Assembly: GCF_016698665.1 (NCBI RefSeq)
Contig: NZ_CP068046.1
Span: 2,852,001-2,916,000, forward strand
Length of the DNA: 64,000 nt
Origin: Devosia rhizoryzae
GTDB taxonomy: Bacteria > Pseudomonadota > Alphaproteobacteria > Rhizobiales > Devosiaceae
Direction: 5' to 3'
The position numbers and the translations under genes were made by a program. Each line of letters starts with the position of its first letter. The stretch's first letter is position 1. The notes beneath the pieces are model-generated. The model did not search any database, was not told where the DNA came from, and saw only the letters and a program-made list of their open reading frames with translations. Below are positions 36,771-45,361 of the stretch, piece by piece.

Positions 36771-37583
36771 TCAGCGCCCGAAAGCGAAGATCGCCACGAG
36801 CCCGGCGGCGCCGACCAGGATGCGCCACCAGGCAAAGGGGGCAAAGCCGTAGCGGGAAACGAAGTTGAGAAGATAGCGCACGACCAGCGCGCCGACCACG
36901 AAGGCTGCGGCAAAGCCGATGGCGACGCTGATCGCGATGGAGCCGTCTATCATGTCGCGGCTCTTGTAGAGGTCATACCCAAAGGCGCCGACCATGATCG
37001 GCAGGGCAATAAAGAAGGTGAATTCTGCAGCAGCGCGCTTTGACGCGCCAAACAGCATGCCGCCGACAACCGTCGACCCGGAGCGGGAGACGCCGGGCAC
37101 CAGCGACAGCATCTGGAAAAGCCCGATGATCAGCGCCAAATGCCAGGGAAAGCGGTAGATGTCGTCGTATCTGGGCTGGAGCGGCAGCCGATCGACGATG
37201 AGGAGGACAATGCCGCCGACAAGAAGCGTCGTGCAGATCAGCGTCGCCGACTCCCAAAGATCGCCCTGGATGAAATCGCGCAGCAGTACGCCGGCAATCA
37301 CCGCCGGAAAGCAGGCGAGAATGACGGAAAGCGCGAACTGCCAGGCATAGGCCTTGCCGGTCAGCGCGTCGCGGATCAGAAGCCCAAGTTTGGCGAAATA
37401 GACCGTGACAACGGCAAGGATCGCACCCAGCTGGATCAGGACGATAAAGGTCGCCGGCTGGGTGAGGCCGAAGAAATGCCCGGCCAGAAGCAGATGGCCG
37501 GTGGAGCTTACCGGAAGGAATTCGGTAAGCCCTTCGAGAATTCCGAGGACCAGCGGCACAAAAAGACCTTGATCGGCGTTCAT
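36771..37583 (-). CDS. uppP: Undecaprenyl-diphosphate phosphatase
   Basis: 270 residues, polytopic. The two catalytic motifs are present: LEGLTEFLPVSSTGHL (about residues 15-30) with the (E/Q)xxxE glutamates, and PGVSRSGST near residue 168. UppP (BacA) recycles undecaprenyl diphosphate to the monophosphate carrier for peptidoglycan and other envelope polymers and gives some bacitracin tolerance. Divergent from the GST gene. Confidence 0.95.
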   Translation of the reverse strand: MNADQGLFVPLVLGILEGLTEFLPVSSTGHLLLAGHFFGLTQPATFIVLIQLGAILAVVTVYFAKLGLLIRDALTGKAYAWQFALSVILACFPAVIAGVLLRDFIQGDLWESATLICTTLLVGGIVLLIVDRLPLQPRYDDIYRFPWHLALIIGLFQMLSLVPGVSRSGSTVVGGMLFGASKRAAAEFTFFIALPIMVGAFGYDLYKSRDMIDGSIAISVAIGFAAAFVVGALVVRYLLNFVSRYGFAPFAWWRILVGAAGLVAIFAFGR

Positions 37584-37691
37584 CTGATCCCCTAACTCAA
37601 CAAAAGAGCCGTTGCGGCCAAGCTTCTAGCCCTGTTCGACCAGGGCGCCAAGGCGGGGATTGCGGCCGCGGCACCCTAAAAAGAGCGTCCA

Positions 37692-38372
37692 ATGCCAAGC
37701 CTCGTGCACTATCCCCTCGATCCTGCGTCCCGGCTGATCCGGCTGATGTGCGCCGAATATGGCGTCCCGCTCGACCTCGAGGAGATCAAGCCCTGGTTGC
37801 GCGAAGAGGCTTTGCTGGAGCTTAATCCGGCGGCGACGCTGCCCATCATGTTCACCGAAACGGAAGCGGCGATCATCGGCATCATGGCCAATATCCATGC
37901 TGTCGAAGACCTTTATGCTCCCGAAACGGTGGAAGGCCTGCTGCCGGCGGATCCTTTGTCTCGTGCCGAAATGTGGCGGCTGGTGGAATGGGTTCTGGTC
38001 AAGCTCAATGACGAGGTGACGCGGTACCTCTTCGAGGAAAAGATCGCCAAGCGCGACATCCGCGGCGCCACGCCCGAGCCTTCGGTGCTGCGCGCGGCCA
38101 AGGCAAACCTTCAGGAACACCTTCTTTACTTCAACTGGCTCCTCGCTAGCCGCAACTGGCTGGGCGGCGACACGATGAGCCTCGCCGATTTCGCCCTCGC
38201 CGCCCATATCTCGACGCTCGACTATATGGGCGACCTCGACTGGTCGAAAATCCCGGGCGAAACGCGCGACTGGTACTCCCGTATCAAGTCGCGGCCAGCC
38301 TTCCGCACCCTGCTCAACGACCGCGTGGTGGCCATGCCACCCAGCCGAGGCTATTCCGATCTCGATTTTTAG
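37692..38372 (+). CDS. Glutathione S-transferase family protein
   Basis: 226 residues. The N-terminal thioredoxin-like half begins LVHYPLDPASRLIRLMCAEYGV, and LNPAATLPIM carries the cis-proline of the glutathione site. The C-terminal helical half has the GST hallmark LADFALAAHISTLDYMG (N-capping box). A dispersed-repeat remnant follows. The uppP-GST-queG gene order is seen in many Hyphomicrobiales; substrate unknown. Confidence 0.88.
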   Translation: MPSLVHYPLDPASRLIRLMCAEYGVPLDLEEIKPWLREEALLELNPAATLPIMFTETEAAIIGIMANIHAVEDLYAPETVEGLLPADPLSRAEMWRLVEWVLVKLNDEVTRYLFEEKIAKRDIRGATPEPSVLRAAKANLQEHLLYFNWLLASRNWLGGDTMSLADFALAAHISTLDYMGDLDWSKIPGETRDWYSRIKSRPAFRTLLNDRVVAMPPSRGYSDLDF

Positions 38373-38398
38373 TGCTTTGCAGCACGGCGGGCTCATGC

Positions 38399-38430
38399 AG
38401 TAGACCTCGTGCACAGCCATGAGGTCTACT
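38399..38430. repeat. Repeat remnant forming a perfect hairpin at the queG start
   Basis: AGTAGACCTC and GAGGTCTACT are exact 10-base complements around a 12-base loop. The right arm shares ATGAGGTCTACTT with the end of family B copy 1 (29219-29231), so this is probably an internally deleted copy. The right arm contains the GAGG ribosome site and the first base of the queG TTG start. Confidence 0.6.
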
Positions 38431-39554
38431 TGAATACGCAAACCGAAAAACTCGTCGCCGAGCTGCGCAGCCGTGCTAGGGCGCTGGGTTTTGACGCCTT
38501 CGGCATTGCGGCGACCGATGCACGTCCGGACTTGCCTGAAAAGCTGCGCCACGCCATCGAACAGGGCTGGCACGCTGAAATGACTTGGATGGCCGAAACC
38601 GAGGAACGGCGCGGCGATCCGCGGCGGCTATGGGAAGAGGCGCGCTCGGCCATCCTCCTCGGCGTCAATTATGGCCCCGACACCAATCCGCTCCACCTGC
38701 TGGCTGAAAAAAGCATCGGCAACATTTCGGCCTATGCGCGCAATCGCGATTACCACGACATCATCAAGGGCAAGCTCAAGGAGCTGGCAGGCCTCCTGGC
38801 GCGACGCGGCGGTGCCGATGTCAAAGTGTTTGTCGATACCGCGCCGCTGATGGAAAAGCCGCTGGCCGAGGTGGCAGGGCTTGGCTGGCAGGGCAAGCAC
38901 TCCGTGCTGGTTAGCCGCGAGTGGGGATCCTGGCTGTTTTTGGGCGCGATCCTGACCTCGGCGGAACTGCCGGTCGACAAGCCGCACCTGGAAAGCTGCG
39001 GCTCCTGCACCCGCTGCCTCGACGTCTGCCCGACCAATGCCTTTCCCGCGCCCTTCCGGCTCGATGCCCGGCGGTGCCTCGCCTATTACAGCGTCGAGCA
39101 TAAGGGGCCGATCCCGCGCGAATTTCGGCGGCCGATGGGCAACCGCATCTATGGCTGCGACGATTGCCTTGCCGTTTGCCCCTGGAACAAGTTTGCCTCG
39201 ATCAGCCGCGAAGCCAAGCTGCGTTCGCGCCCGGAACTGGAGCGGCCGGAACTGGCGGACCTGGTGGCGATCGACGATGCCGGGTTCAGAGCGTTGTTTG
39301 CCGGCTCGCCGGTCAAGCGTATCGGGCATGAGCGCTTCTTGCGTAATGTGCTGATTGGCATCGGCAACTCGGAAAGCGAGATCCTCGTGCCCTCTGTCAT
39401 GGCACGGATGGCCGACGCCTCGGCGCTGGTACGCGGGGCGGCCGTCTGGGCGCTGCGGCGGTTGGACCCCGAGCAGGCCAGCGCCGTGCGAGAGCGGCAC
39501 CTCGATGGGGAAACCGATCCTGCCGTGCGGGACGAGTGGAGCGGAATGGTATGA
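38430..39554 (+). CDS. queG: Epoxyqueuosine reductase
   Basis: 374 residues from a TTG at 38430 with GAGG five bases upstream; a GTG at 38409 is an alternative without a ribosome site. It has the cobalamin-binding N-terminal half and two 4Fe-4S motifs: CGSCTRCLDVCP (about residue 189) and CDDCLAVCPWN (about 243). A HEAT-like tail follows. QueG makes the last step of queuosine, reducing epoxyqueuosine in tRNA. It overlaps the next gene (ATGA). Confidence 0.95.
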   Translation: MNTQTEKLVAELRSRARALGFDAFGIAATDARPDLPEKLRHAIEQGWHAEMTWMAETEERRGDPRRLWEEARSAILLGVNYGPDTNPLHLLAEKSIGNISAYARNRDYHDIIKGKLKELAGLLARRGGADVKVFVDTAPLMEKPLAEVAGLGWQGKHSVLVSREWGSWLFLGAILTSAELPVDKPHLESCGSCTRCLDVCPTNAFPAPFRLDARRCLAYYSVEHKGPIPREFRRPMGNRIYGCDDCLAVCPWNKFASISREAKLRSRPELERPELADLVAIDDAGFRALFAGSPVKRIGHERFLRNVLIGIGNSESEILVPSVMARMADASALVRGAAVWALRRLDPEQASAVRERHLDGETDPAVRDEWSGMV

Positions 39555-40414
39555 AGGCGTTCTTTTTCGGGCTGGGCTACTCGTCGCAGCACGCCGTCAA
39601 GGCGACGCGGGAGCGCGGCTTTGCCGTTGGCGGCACGGTGCGATCGGCTGAGAAGGCCGAACGGCTACAGGCTGAAGGCATCGATGCCATTGTGTTCGAC
39701 GGCGAACGGCCCGGACCCGGGGTCGGCGCCGCACTGGAGGACGTCACCCACGTCATCCTCTCGGCCGCGCCCGGTGACGACGGCGACCCCGTCCTGCAGC
39801 ACCATCGGGCAGAGCTCGATGCGGCACCCAGGCTCGAATGGCTTTGCTATTACTCGACGGTCGGCGTTTACGGCGATTTCGACGGCGCCTGGATCGACGA
39901 GACGGCGCCGCTTGTGCCGCGCAACATGCGCAGCGACCTCCGCGTTCTCGCCGAACAGGCCTGGCGCGATTATGCGGCGCAGCGCGGCGTGCCGCTGACC
40001 ATTCTGCGCCTTGCCGGCATTTACGGGCCCGGCCGCTCGACCTTCGACAGGCTGCGCGACGGCACGGCGCGGCGGGTGATCAAGCCGGGCCAGGTGTTCA
40101 ACCGCATCCATGTCGCCGATATCGCGCGCGTCACGGCGCTGGCCGCCGAACGGCGGCTCGATGGCACATTCAACATGGCCGACGACGAGCCGGCGCCGCC
40201 GCAGGACGTGATCGCTTATGGTGCCGAAATGATCGGAATGCCCGTGCCGCCTGACCTTCCCTTCGAAACCACCGAAATGTCGCCCATGCAGCGCAGTTTT
40301 TACCGCGACAACAAACGGGTCTCCAACCGGGCGATCAAGCACGCGCTCGGCATCGAGATGCTTTATCCCAACTACCGCGCGGGCCTGCGGCAGATCCTGG
40401 AGAGCGAAGAATGA
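39551..40414 (+). CDS. NAD(P)-dependent epimerase/dehydratase, YeeZ-like SDR
   Basis: 287 residues from the ATG at 39551. Rossmann start FFFGLGYSSQHAVK replaces the common GxxGxxG by GxGYSS, as in the YeeZ group of atypical SDRs. Conserved YYSTVGVYGDFDG and LRLAGIYGPGRS follow. Function is unproven; it is coupled to queG upstream and to a GNAT gene downstream by four-base overlaps, so it belongs to that operon. Confidence 0.85.
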   Translation: MKAFFFGLGYSSQHAVKATRERGFAVGGTVRSAEKAERLQAEGIDAIVFDGERPGPGVGAALEDVTHVILSAAPGDDGDPVLQHHRAELDAAPRLEWLCYYSTVGVYGDFDGAWIDETAPLVPRNMRSDLRVLAEQAWRDYAAQRGVPLTILRLAGIYGPGRSTFDRLRDGTARRVIKPGQVFNRIHVADIARVTALAAERRLDGTFNMADDEPAPPQDVIAYGAEMIGMPVPPDLPFETTEMSPMQRSFYRDNKRVSNRAIKHALGIEMLYPNYRAGLRQILESEE

Positions 40415-41064
40415 CCGTGCAGCCGGCAAAAGGCGCACCGGAGCGCGTCGTCCTCGATGGCCGCTATGCGCGCCTCGAGCCGCTGGAACGGCGCCACGCG
40501 GCGGACCTCTTCGCGCAGTCTTATGGCGAGGGCGTGCCGGAGCGTTATCGCTGGCTGTTCGAATACGCACCGGACAGCGTCGCCGCCGCTGAAGACTTCG
40601 TCGAGCGCGCCAATGCCAGCGGCGACCGCTATGTGGCGGTGGTCGACAAATCGAGCGGCAGGGCCGTTGGCCGCCAGGCCTGGATGCGCATCTTTCCGGA
40701 GCATGCCTCAATTGAAATCGGCGGCATCTATTGGGGACCGGTCATGGCCCGCTCGCGCCTCGCCACCGAAGCGCTGTTCCTTTTCGCCCGCCACGCTTTC
40801 GACGAGCTCGGCTACCGGCGCTTCGAATGGAAGTGCAACAATCGCAATGAACCCTCCAAAAAGGCCGCCGCCCGTTTTGGCTTTCAGTATGAAGGCCTCT
40901 TCCGGCAGGACCGCATCGTCAAAGGCGAAAGCCGCGACACGGCCTGGTTTTCGATCCTTGAAAGCGAGTGGCCCTCCTTGCGCGCGGAATTCGAACGCTG
41001 GTTGCAGCCTGAGAATTTTGGCGACGATGGGATGGAGCGCACGAAGCTTCGCGTTCGCGGATAA
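40411..41064 (+). CDS. GNAT family N-acetyltransferase
   Basis: 217 residues of the RimJ/RimL-like group: RYARLEPLERRHAADL at the start, AWMRIFPEHASIEIGGIYWGP in the middle and RFEWKCNNRNEPSKKAAARFGFQYEGLFRQ at the acetyl-CoA end, given here in segments. Such enzymes acetylate N-termini or small amines; the substrate is unknown. Last gene of the queG operon, followed by a family C repeat. Confidence 0.88.
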   Translation: MTVQPAKGAPERVVLDGRYARLEPLERRHAADLFAQSYGEGVPERYRWLFEYAPDSVAAAEDFVERANASGDRYVAVVDKSSGRAVGRQAWMRIFPEHASIEIGGIYWGPVMARSRLATEALFLFARHAFDELGYRRFEWKCNNRNEPSKKAAARFGFQYEGLFRQDRIVKGESRDTAWFSILESEWPSLRAEFERWLQPENFGDDGMERTKLRVRG

Positions 41065-41065
41065 A

Positions 41066-41163
41066 CCCCGCCCCCGCCTCCCCCTGGTAGGGGGAGGCGC
41101 CGTATTGTGCACTTGGCTCGATCTAGCTCCTCCCCCTTCTTCAGGGGGAGGTTGGGTGGGGGT
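41066..41163. repeat. Dispersed palindromic repeat, family C copy 2
   Basis: CCTCCCCCTGGTAGGGGGAGG is one near-perfect hairpin, followed by CTCCTCCCCCTTCTTCAGGGGGAGG and GGTGGGGG. The layout matches the copies at 29247 and 58822. The minus-strand hydrolase uses the TGA at 41141-41143 within this repeat as its stop. Confidence 0.65.
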
Positions 41164-41926
41164 CAACCATCCCCAGAACCGCAGCCCGCAATCGTTCCAG
41201 ATCTTCCTCCCGGCTCAGCCGGTGATCGCCGTCCGGGATCAGCGTGAACGTCACCGGATCGTGGAGGATGTGGGTCAGGAGCTTGGCCGCATGCGCGTGC
41301 GGCACGTCGGGATCCTTGGCGCCCTGGAGGATGTGCACGGGGCAGCCGGTTTCGATGACCTTGCCGAACAGCAGGTGTTTTGCGCCGTCTTCAACGAGCG
41401 CCCGCGTGTAGCGGTAAGGGCCATCGCCATAGCGGCTGTCGCGCTCGAACCAGCCTTGCCGCTCGAGGTCGCGCGCCTGTTTCTTGGTCATGCGCTGGGG
41501 GATCAAGGTGGCGGTGGCATCGGTTGCCGGCGCAATCAGCACCAGGCCCTTGAGCGGCGCGCCCTTGGCCAGTTGCCGCTGCGCCAGGAGCAGTGCCAGC
41601 CAGCCACCCATCGACGACCCGCAGGCGATCTGCGGGCCGCTCGTGGTCGCAAAAACCGCCTCGGCTTCCTCAAGCCAGCGGCTGACGGTGCCCTCGTCGA
41701 ACGCGCCCCCCGACAGCCCATGCCCGGAATAGTCGAAGCGCGTCACCTCAAGGCCATGTTCGGCGCCCAATGTGTCCAGCGTCATCGCTTTGATGCCGCT
41801 CATCACCGAGCGAAAGCCGCTCAGCCAGAAGATGCCCGGGGCCCCGCCGGACCGCTGTTCGATGGCGATGTCACGCTGATCGGGCCCCGTGCCGACGGCA
41901 AGACGAAGAGATTGCGTAAAGCTCAT
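41141..41926 (-). CDS. Alpha/beta hydrolase
   Basis: 261 residues from the ATG at 41926; the frame is open further upstream but the family-like N-terminus and gap fit this start. Landmarks: FWLSGFRSVMSG (oxyanion region), RFDYSGHGLSGG, the nucleophile elbow CGSSMGGWLAL (Ser) and a late PDGDHRLS with the catalytic histidine. The last residues (DPHPTSP) are encoded by a dispersed repeat, which suggests that the original C-terminus was altered. Substrate unknown. Confidence 0.88.
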   Translation of the reverse strand: MSFTQSLRLAVGTGPDQRDIAIEQRSGGAPGIFWLSGFRSVMSGIKAMTLDTLGAEHGLEVTRFDYSGHGLSGGAFDEGTVSRWLEEAEAVFATTSGPQIACGSSMGGWLALLLAQRQLAKGAPLKGLVLIAPATDATATLIPQRMTKKQARDLERQGWFERDSRYGDGPYRYTRALVEDGAKHLLFGKVIETGCPVHILQGAKDPDVPHAHAAKLLTHILHDPVTFTLIPDGDHRLSREEDLERLRAAVLGMVDPHPTSP

Positions 41927-42078
41927 GAGCGAAAACCGCGCCTCATGCGTTAGAAAGTGAGTTTCCCCGGCGCAACAAAGGGAATATCCCTGTCCGGGCC
42001 AGTTGACTTTAGCTGCCGCTAACACGATTTTATCCTCGAATTCACCCCTTTGCTTGAACAACACAAGGATCGCTTGCC

Positions 42079-42615
42079 ATTCGTCGTCCCATGAGACCCG
42101 TAGCGCCCCAGAAAGATGGGCCGCTTGCCAATGAGGATATCACCAGCCCTGACGTCCAGCTTATCGATGCCGAAGGTGAAAACCGCGGCGTCGTGCGAAC
42201 GCGCGATGCTTTGGCCGAAGCGCAGGAAGCCGGGCTCGACCTCGTGCTGATCGCTGCCAATTCGCAGCCGCCCGTTGCCAAGATGCTCGATCTTGGCCGC
42301 TATAAGTACGCGGCGCAGAAGAAGGCCGCCGAAACGCGCAAGAAGCAGAAGGTCATCGAAGTCAAGGAAGTTCAGCTGCGGCCGAACATCGATACCCATG
42401 ACTACGAGACCAAGATGAAGGCTGTGCAGCGGTTCTTGGACGAAGGTGATCGCGTCAAGGTGACGATGCGCTTCCGTGGCCGCGAAATGGCGCACCAGGA
42501 CCTGGGCATGCAGCTGCTGCTCAAGGTCAAGGAGCAAACCGAAGCCGTGGCCAAGGTCGAGTCGCAGCCGCGCTCGGAAGGTCGTCAGATGGTCATGGTG
42601 CTGGCGCCCAAATAA
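42079..42615 (+). CDS. infC: Translation initiation factor IF-3
   Basis: 178 residues if the ATT at 42079 is used, 174 from the ATG at 42091. ATT gives the N-terminus (M)RRPMRPVAPQKDGP, and rhizobial IF-3 proteins characteristically start MRRP; AAGGA lies nine bases upstream. infC is known for rare AUU starts that let IF-3 repress its own translation. N- and C-domains are complete (VQLIDAEGENRGVV; KVTMRFRGREMAH). A strong terminator follows directly. Confidence 0.95.
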   Translation: MRRPMRPVAPQKDGPLANEDITSPDVQLIDAEGENRGVVRTRDALAEAQEAGLDLVLIAANSQPPVAKMLDLGRYKYAAQKKAAETRKKQKVIEVKEVQLRPNIDTHDYETKMKAVQRFLDEGDRVKVTMRFRGREMAHQDLGMQLLLKVKEQTEAVAKVESQPRSEGRQMVMVLAPK

Positions 42616-42641
42616 GGGATGCCGGATCTGAGAATTTTTTG

Positions 42642-42669
42642 AAAGCGGGTCGCAAGGCCCGCTTTTTTT
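42642..42669 (+). terminator. Rho-independent terminator of infC
   Basis: AAAGCGGG pairs with CCCGCTTT around an eight-base loop and runs into seven T's, 27 bases after the infC stop. Confidence 0.85.
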
Positions 42670-42673
42670 GCGC

Positions 42674-42949
42674 CTAGCTGACGACGCGCAGAAGCGGGCG
42701 GCGCGACCAGTGGATGAGGCTTACGTCCATCATGCCCTCGCCAGCGCTGCTGGCCACGAGAGCATAGCGGAAGCGCTCGGCGATGGGCCGGAGCTGTTCC
42801 ACGGCGGCTGCCGACACCGTACGCTGCAACAGCGGCTCGCCCTGTGCCATCAGAACGCTGAGCGCACCCACTTCGACGCCCAAATCGAAATCGGCATTTT
42901 GCTCCGGAAAGCGCAGGCGCACCGCATCCACTATTTCGATCTTGCGCAT
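42674..42949 (-). CDS. Small hypothetical protein
   Basis: 91 residues from the ATG at 42949, preceded by AAGGAG at good spacing. The composition is ordinary for a folded soluble protein (MRKIEIVDAVRLRFPEQN start; no signal or membrane segment). No family recognised. It converges on the infC terminator, which would also serve it on the other strand. The good ribosome site argues that it is real. Confidence 0.6.
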   Translation of the reverse strand: MRKIEIVDAVRLRFPEQNADFDLGVEVGALSVLMAQGEPLLQRTVSAAAVEQLRPIAERFRYALVASSAGEGMMDVSLIHWSRRPLLRVVS

Positions 42950-43085
42950 CGGCAACTCCTTGGTAGGGCCGATTTTCGCGCGGGGTGGTGAAAGATTCCT
43001 TAAAAATGACGGGACGGTGACAGTGCGGGTTCCCCATTATTTTTGCGGAACTTGAGAGTCAGGTGGTCGTTTTGGAAGTCCTGAG

Positions 43086-43499
43086 ATGCGGACAGGGTCG
43101 ATGCAAGAGAGAGAAGACGTTCTTCAGCTCGTCACCGAGACGGCGACGATCGAAAAGCTTGACCTGCTTACGGGCCGGGTCCGCGTCACCACCCAGACCG
43201 AGACAGCCGAGCAATTGGTGTCGGCGGCGCTGGAGCGGCAGGATGTGGAAATTGTTCGAGTACCCCTCGATCGCGAGATCGATGCAGTCCCCCCGGTTCG
43301 CACCGAGGACGGGGTGACCATCGTTCCCGTGGTCGAAGAAATCCTCGTGGTCGAGAAGCGCCTCGTGCTTCGAGAAGAGATCCACATTCGTCAGACCAAG
43401 ACCACGCAGACCGTTGAACTGCCGGTGGAGCTACGCAAGCAGCACGCCAAAATCGAACGCGAAGACGTCAAATCGAACCCAATCGAAGAGGATCTTTGA
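43086..43499 (+). CDS. DUF2382 (YsnF/AvaK-type) domain protein
   Basis: 137 residues from 43086, with an alternative ATG at 43101. The single DUF2382-like domain carries the pattern VTIVPVVEEILVVEKRLVLREEIHIRQ and ends in a basic/acidic tail. These domains occur in stress-induced proteins of bacteria and cyanobacteria; the molecular role is unknown. One base separates it from a second, longer DUF2382 gene. Confidence 0.75.
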   Translation: MRTGSMQEREDVLQLVTETATIEKLDLLTGRVRVTTQTETAEQLVSAALERQDVEIVRVPLDREIDAVPPVRTEDGVTIVPVVEEILVVEKRLVLREEIHIRQTKTTQTVELPVELRKQHAKIEREDVKSNPIEEDL

Positions 43500-43500
43500 A

Positions 43501-44412
43501 ATGAGCCAGTATTCCGCGAGTGCATCGACAACCCTTTCCGCCATTTTCGACAGCCAGCACGACGCACAGCGCGCCGTTGACCGCCTGATTGAGGCCGGCA
43601 TTTCCCGCGACAGCATCAGCCTCATGCCCGGCTATGAAAGCGATACGCCCGTCGCCGAGCGCCGCGAGCAGCACCAGGGCTTCTTCTCCGCCCTCGCCGA
43701 TTTCTTCATGCCCGACGAAGACCGCTATTCCTATGCCGAAGGCCTGAGCCGCGGCGGCTACCTCGTTGCCGTCAGCAACCTGCCGGCAGCCCATTACGAC
43801 GTCGCCCTCCACATTCTCGATGATGAAGGCTCGATCGACCTCAACGAACGCGAGGAAAGCTGGCGTTCGGAAGGCTGGACCGGCTACCAGGCCGGCACCA
43901 GCGAAGCCCTTGGCTATGGCGCAGGTTCGACCACCGGCTCCACAACGACGTCTTCGACCGGTTCGTTCGGCGCCGCCGGCTCGGCCGATTATGCCAGCGA
44001 CAACACGCTCTCCTCGCGCAGCGATGAAGACGTGATCCCGGTGGTCGACGAGCGTCTCGTCGTCGGCAAGCGCGATGTCAATCTGGGCCGCGTCCGCGTG
44101 CGCTCCTATATCCGCGAAGAAGGCGTCAGCGAGAACGTCAACCTCCATGAAGAGCGCGTCAACATCGAGCGCCGTCCTGTCGATCGTCCGGTGAGCGATG
44201 CCGATATCGCCTTTCAGGATCGCACGATCGAAGCCGAAGAGCATGCCGAACAGGCAGTGGTCGGCAAGGAAGCGCGCGTGACCGAAGAGATCGCCCTGCG
44301 CAAGGACGTTTCGGACCGTCAGGAAACGATCAACGACACGGTTCGCAAGACCGAAGTCGAGATCGAAGACGATCGCGATGCTCTGGATCGCCAGAGCATC
44401 AACCGCCGCTAA
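43501..44412 (+). CDS. General-stress-type protein with C-terminal DUF2382 (YsnF/AvaK) domain
   Basis: 303 residues from the ATG at 43501. N-terminal part (AIFDSQHDAQRAVDRLIEAG) resembles the GSP17M/YflT general-stress domain, then a Ser/Thr/Gly-rich linker (about residues 140-175) and a DUF2382 domain (VIPVVDERLVVGKRDVNLGRVRV), highly charged. Paired with the shorter DUF2382 gene upstream, so the two probably act together in stress tolerance. A perfect 13-base-pair terminator follows. Confidence 0.82.
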   Translation: MSQYSASASTTLSAIFDSQHDAQRAVDRLIEAGISRDSISLMPGYESDTPVAERREQHQGFFSALADFFMPDEDRYSYAEGLSRGGYLVAVSNLPAAHYDVALHILDDEGSIDLNEREESWRSEGWTGYQAGTSEALGYGAGSTTGSTTTSSTGSFGAAGSADYASDNTLSSRSDEDVIPVVDERLVVGKRDVNLGRVRVRSYIREEGVSENVNLHEERVNIERRPVDRPVSDADIAFQDRTIEAEEHAEQAVVGKEARVTEEIALRKDVSDRQETINDTVRKTEVEIEDDRDALDRQSINRR

Positions 44413-44430
44413 AAGGCAGCGAATATATTT

Positions 44431-44464
44431 GAGAAAGCGGGCCCTATGGCCCGCTTTCTCTTTT
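44431..44464. terminator. Strong terminator, probably bidirectional
   Basis: GAGAAAGCGGGCC pairs perfectly with GGCCCGCTTTCTC around CTAT, followed by TTTT. It separates the DUF2382 gene from the convergent rbsK. Confidence 0.85.
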
Positions 44465-44467
44465 GCG

Positions 44468-45361
44468 CTAACCGGCGATCTCATCCACCGCCGAGGCCAG
44501 CGGAATAGCCGGCTGGGCACCGGGATTGAGGCATGCCAGGCTCCCGGCAATCGCGGCACGGCGGAGCGCTGCTTCAAGGCTCAGGCCCGCGTCGAGGCCT
44601 GCGGCAAGGTAGCCGCAAAAGGTGTCGCCAGCCCCGACGGTATCGACCGGCTTCACCTTGTGTGCCGGGACCGAAAGACTGCCTTCGGGGGTGCGGGCGC
44701 GAGCACCATCAGGACCAAGCGTGACGACGATGCTGCGACCGGTCTTCTTCACCCAATCGGCCATGGCAGCGTCGAGTTCGGCGATGGGCCGTCCTGTCAG
44801 CAGCGAAAACTCGGTTTCGTTGGCAACGACGATGTCGGCCAGCGGCGCAAGCTCTGGCGTGTCGGGCAAGAAGGGCGCCGTGTTGAGGACACTGCGGGCA
44901 CCCCTTTCGCGCGCGATTTCGAGGGCGCGGCGCGTGGCGGCCTGCGGCACTTCCTGCTGCACCAGAATGGTGTCGCTCGCGGTGAGATGGGTAAGACCCG
45001 CTTCGGCATCGGCGGCGCTCACGGTGCCGTTCGCACCGGGCAAGATGGCAATGACGTTCTCGCCCTCAGCATCGACGAAGATCATGGCGATGCCCGTCGC
45101 CGCTTCGGCCTGGCGCATCTGCGCAAGATCGACGCCACCGGATTTGAGCAGTTCCAGCGCCATGTCGGCGAAGGCATCGTCACCCACGGCCGAGACGTGC
45201 CGCACCTGGGCACCGGCTCGGCGGGCGGCCAGGGCCTGATTGGCTCCCTTGCCGCCTGGCGCCATCGAGAATGTCCCGCCGGCAACGGTTTCGCCGGGCT
45301 TGGGGAGGCGCGACACGGTGCCGACCTGATCGAGATTGGTGGAGCCGAAGACGGTGATCAC
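44468..45361 (-). CDS. rbsK: Ribokinase
   Basis: 297 residues of the PfkB family. The N-terminus has VFGSTNLDQVG and the first signature GGKGANQALAARRAGA; the second, DTVGAGDTFCGYLAAGL, holds the catalytic aspartate. Ribokinase phosphorylates D-ribose to ribose 5-phosphate. It is the last gene of a four-gene minus-strand operon and overlaps the DUF1697 gene by four bases; no ribose transporter is near. Confidence 0.9.
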   Translation of the reverse strand: MITVFGSTNLDQVGTVSRLPKPGETVAGGTFSMAPGGKGANQALAARRAGAQVRHVSAVGDDAFADMALELLKSGGVDLAQMRQAEAATGIAMIFVDAEGENVIAILPGANGTVSAADAEAGLTHLTASDTILVQQEVPQAATRRALEIARERGARSVLNTAPFLPDTPELAPLADIVVANETEFSLLTGRPIAELDAAMADWVKKTGRSIVVTLGPDGARARTPEGSLSVPAHKVKPVDTVGAGDTFCGYLAAGLDAGLSLEAALRRAAIAGSLACLNPGAQPAIPLASAVDEIAG

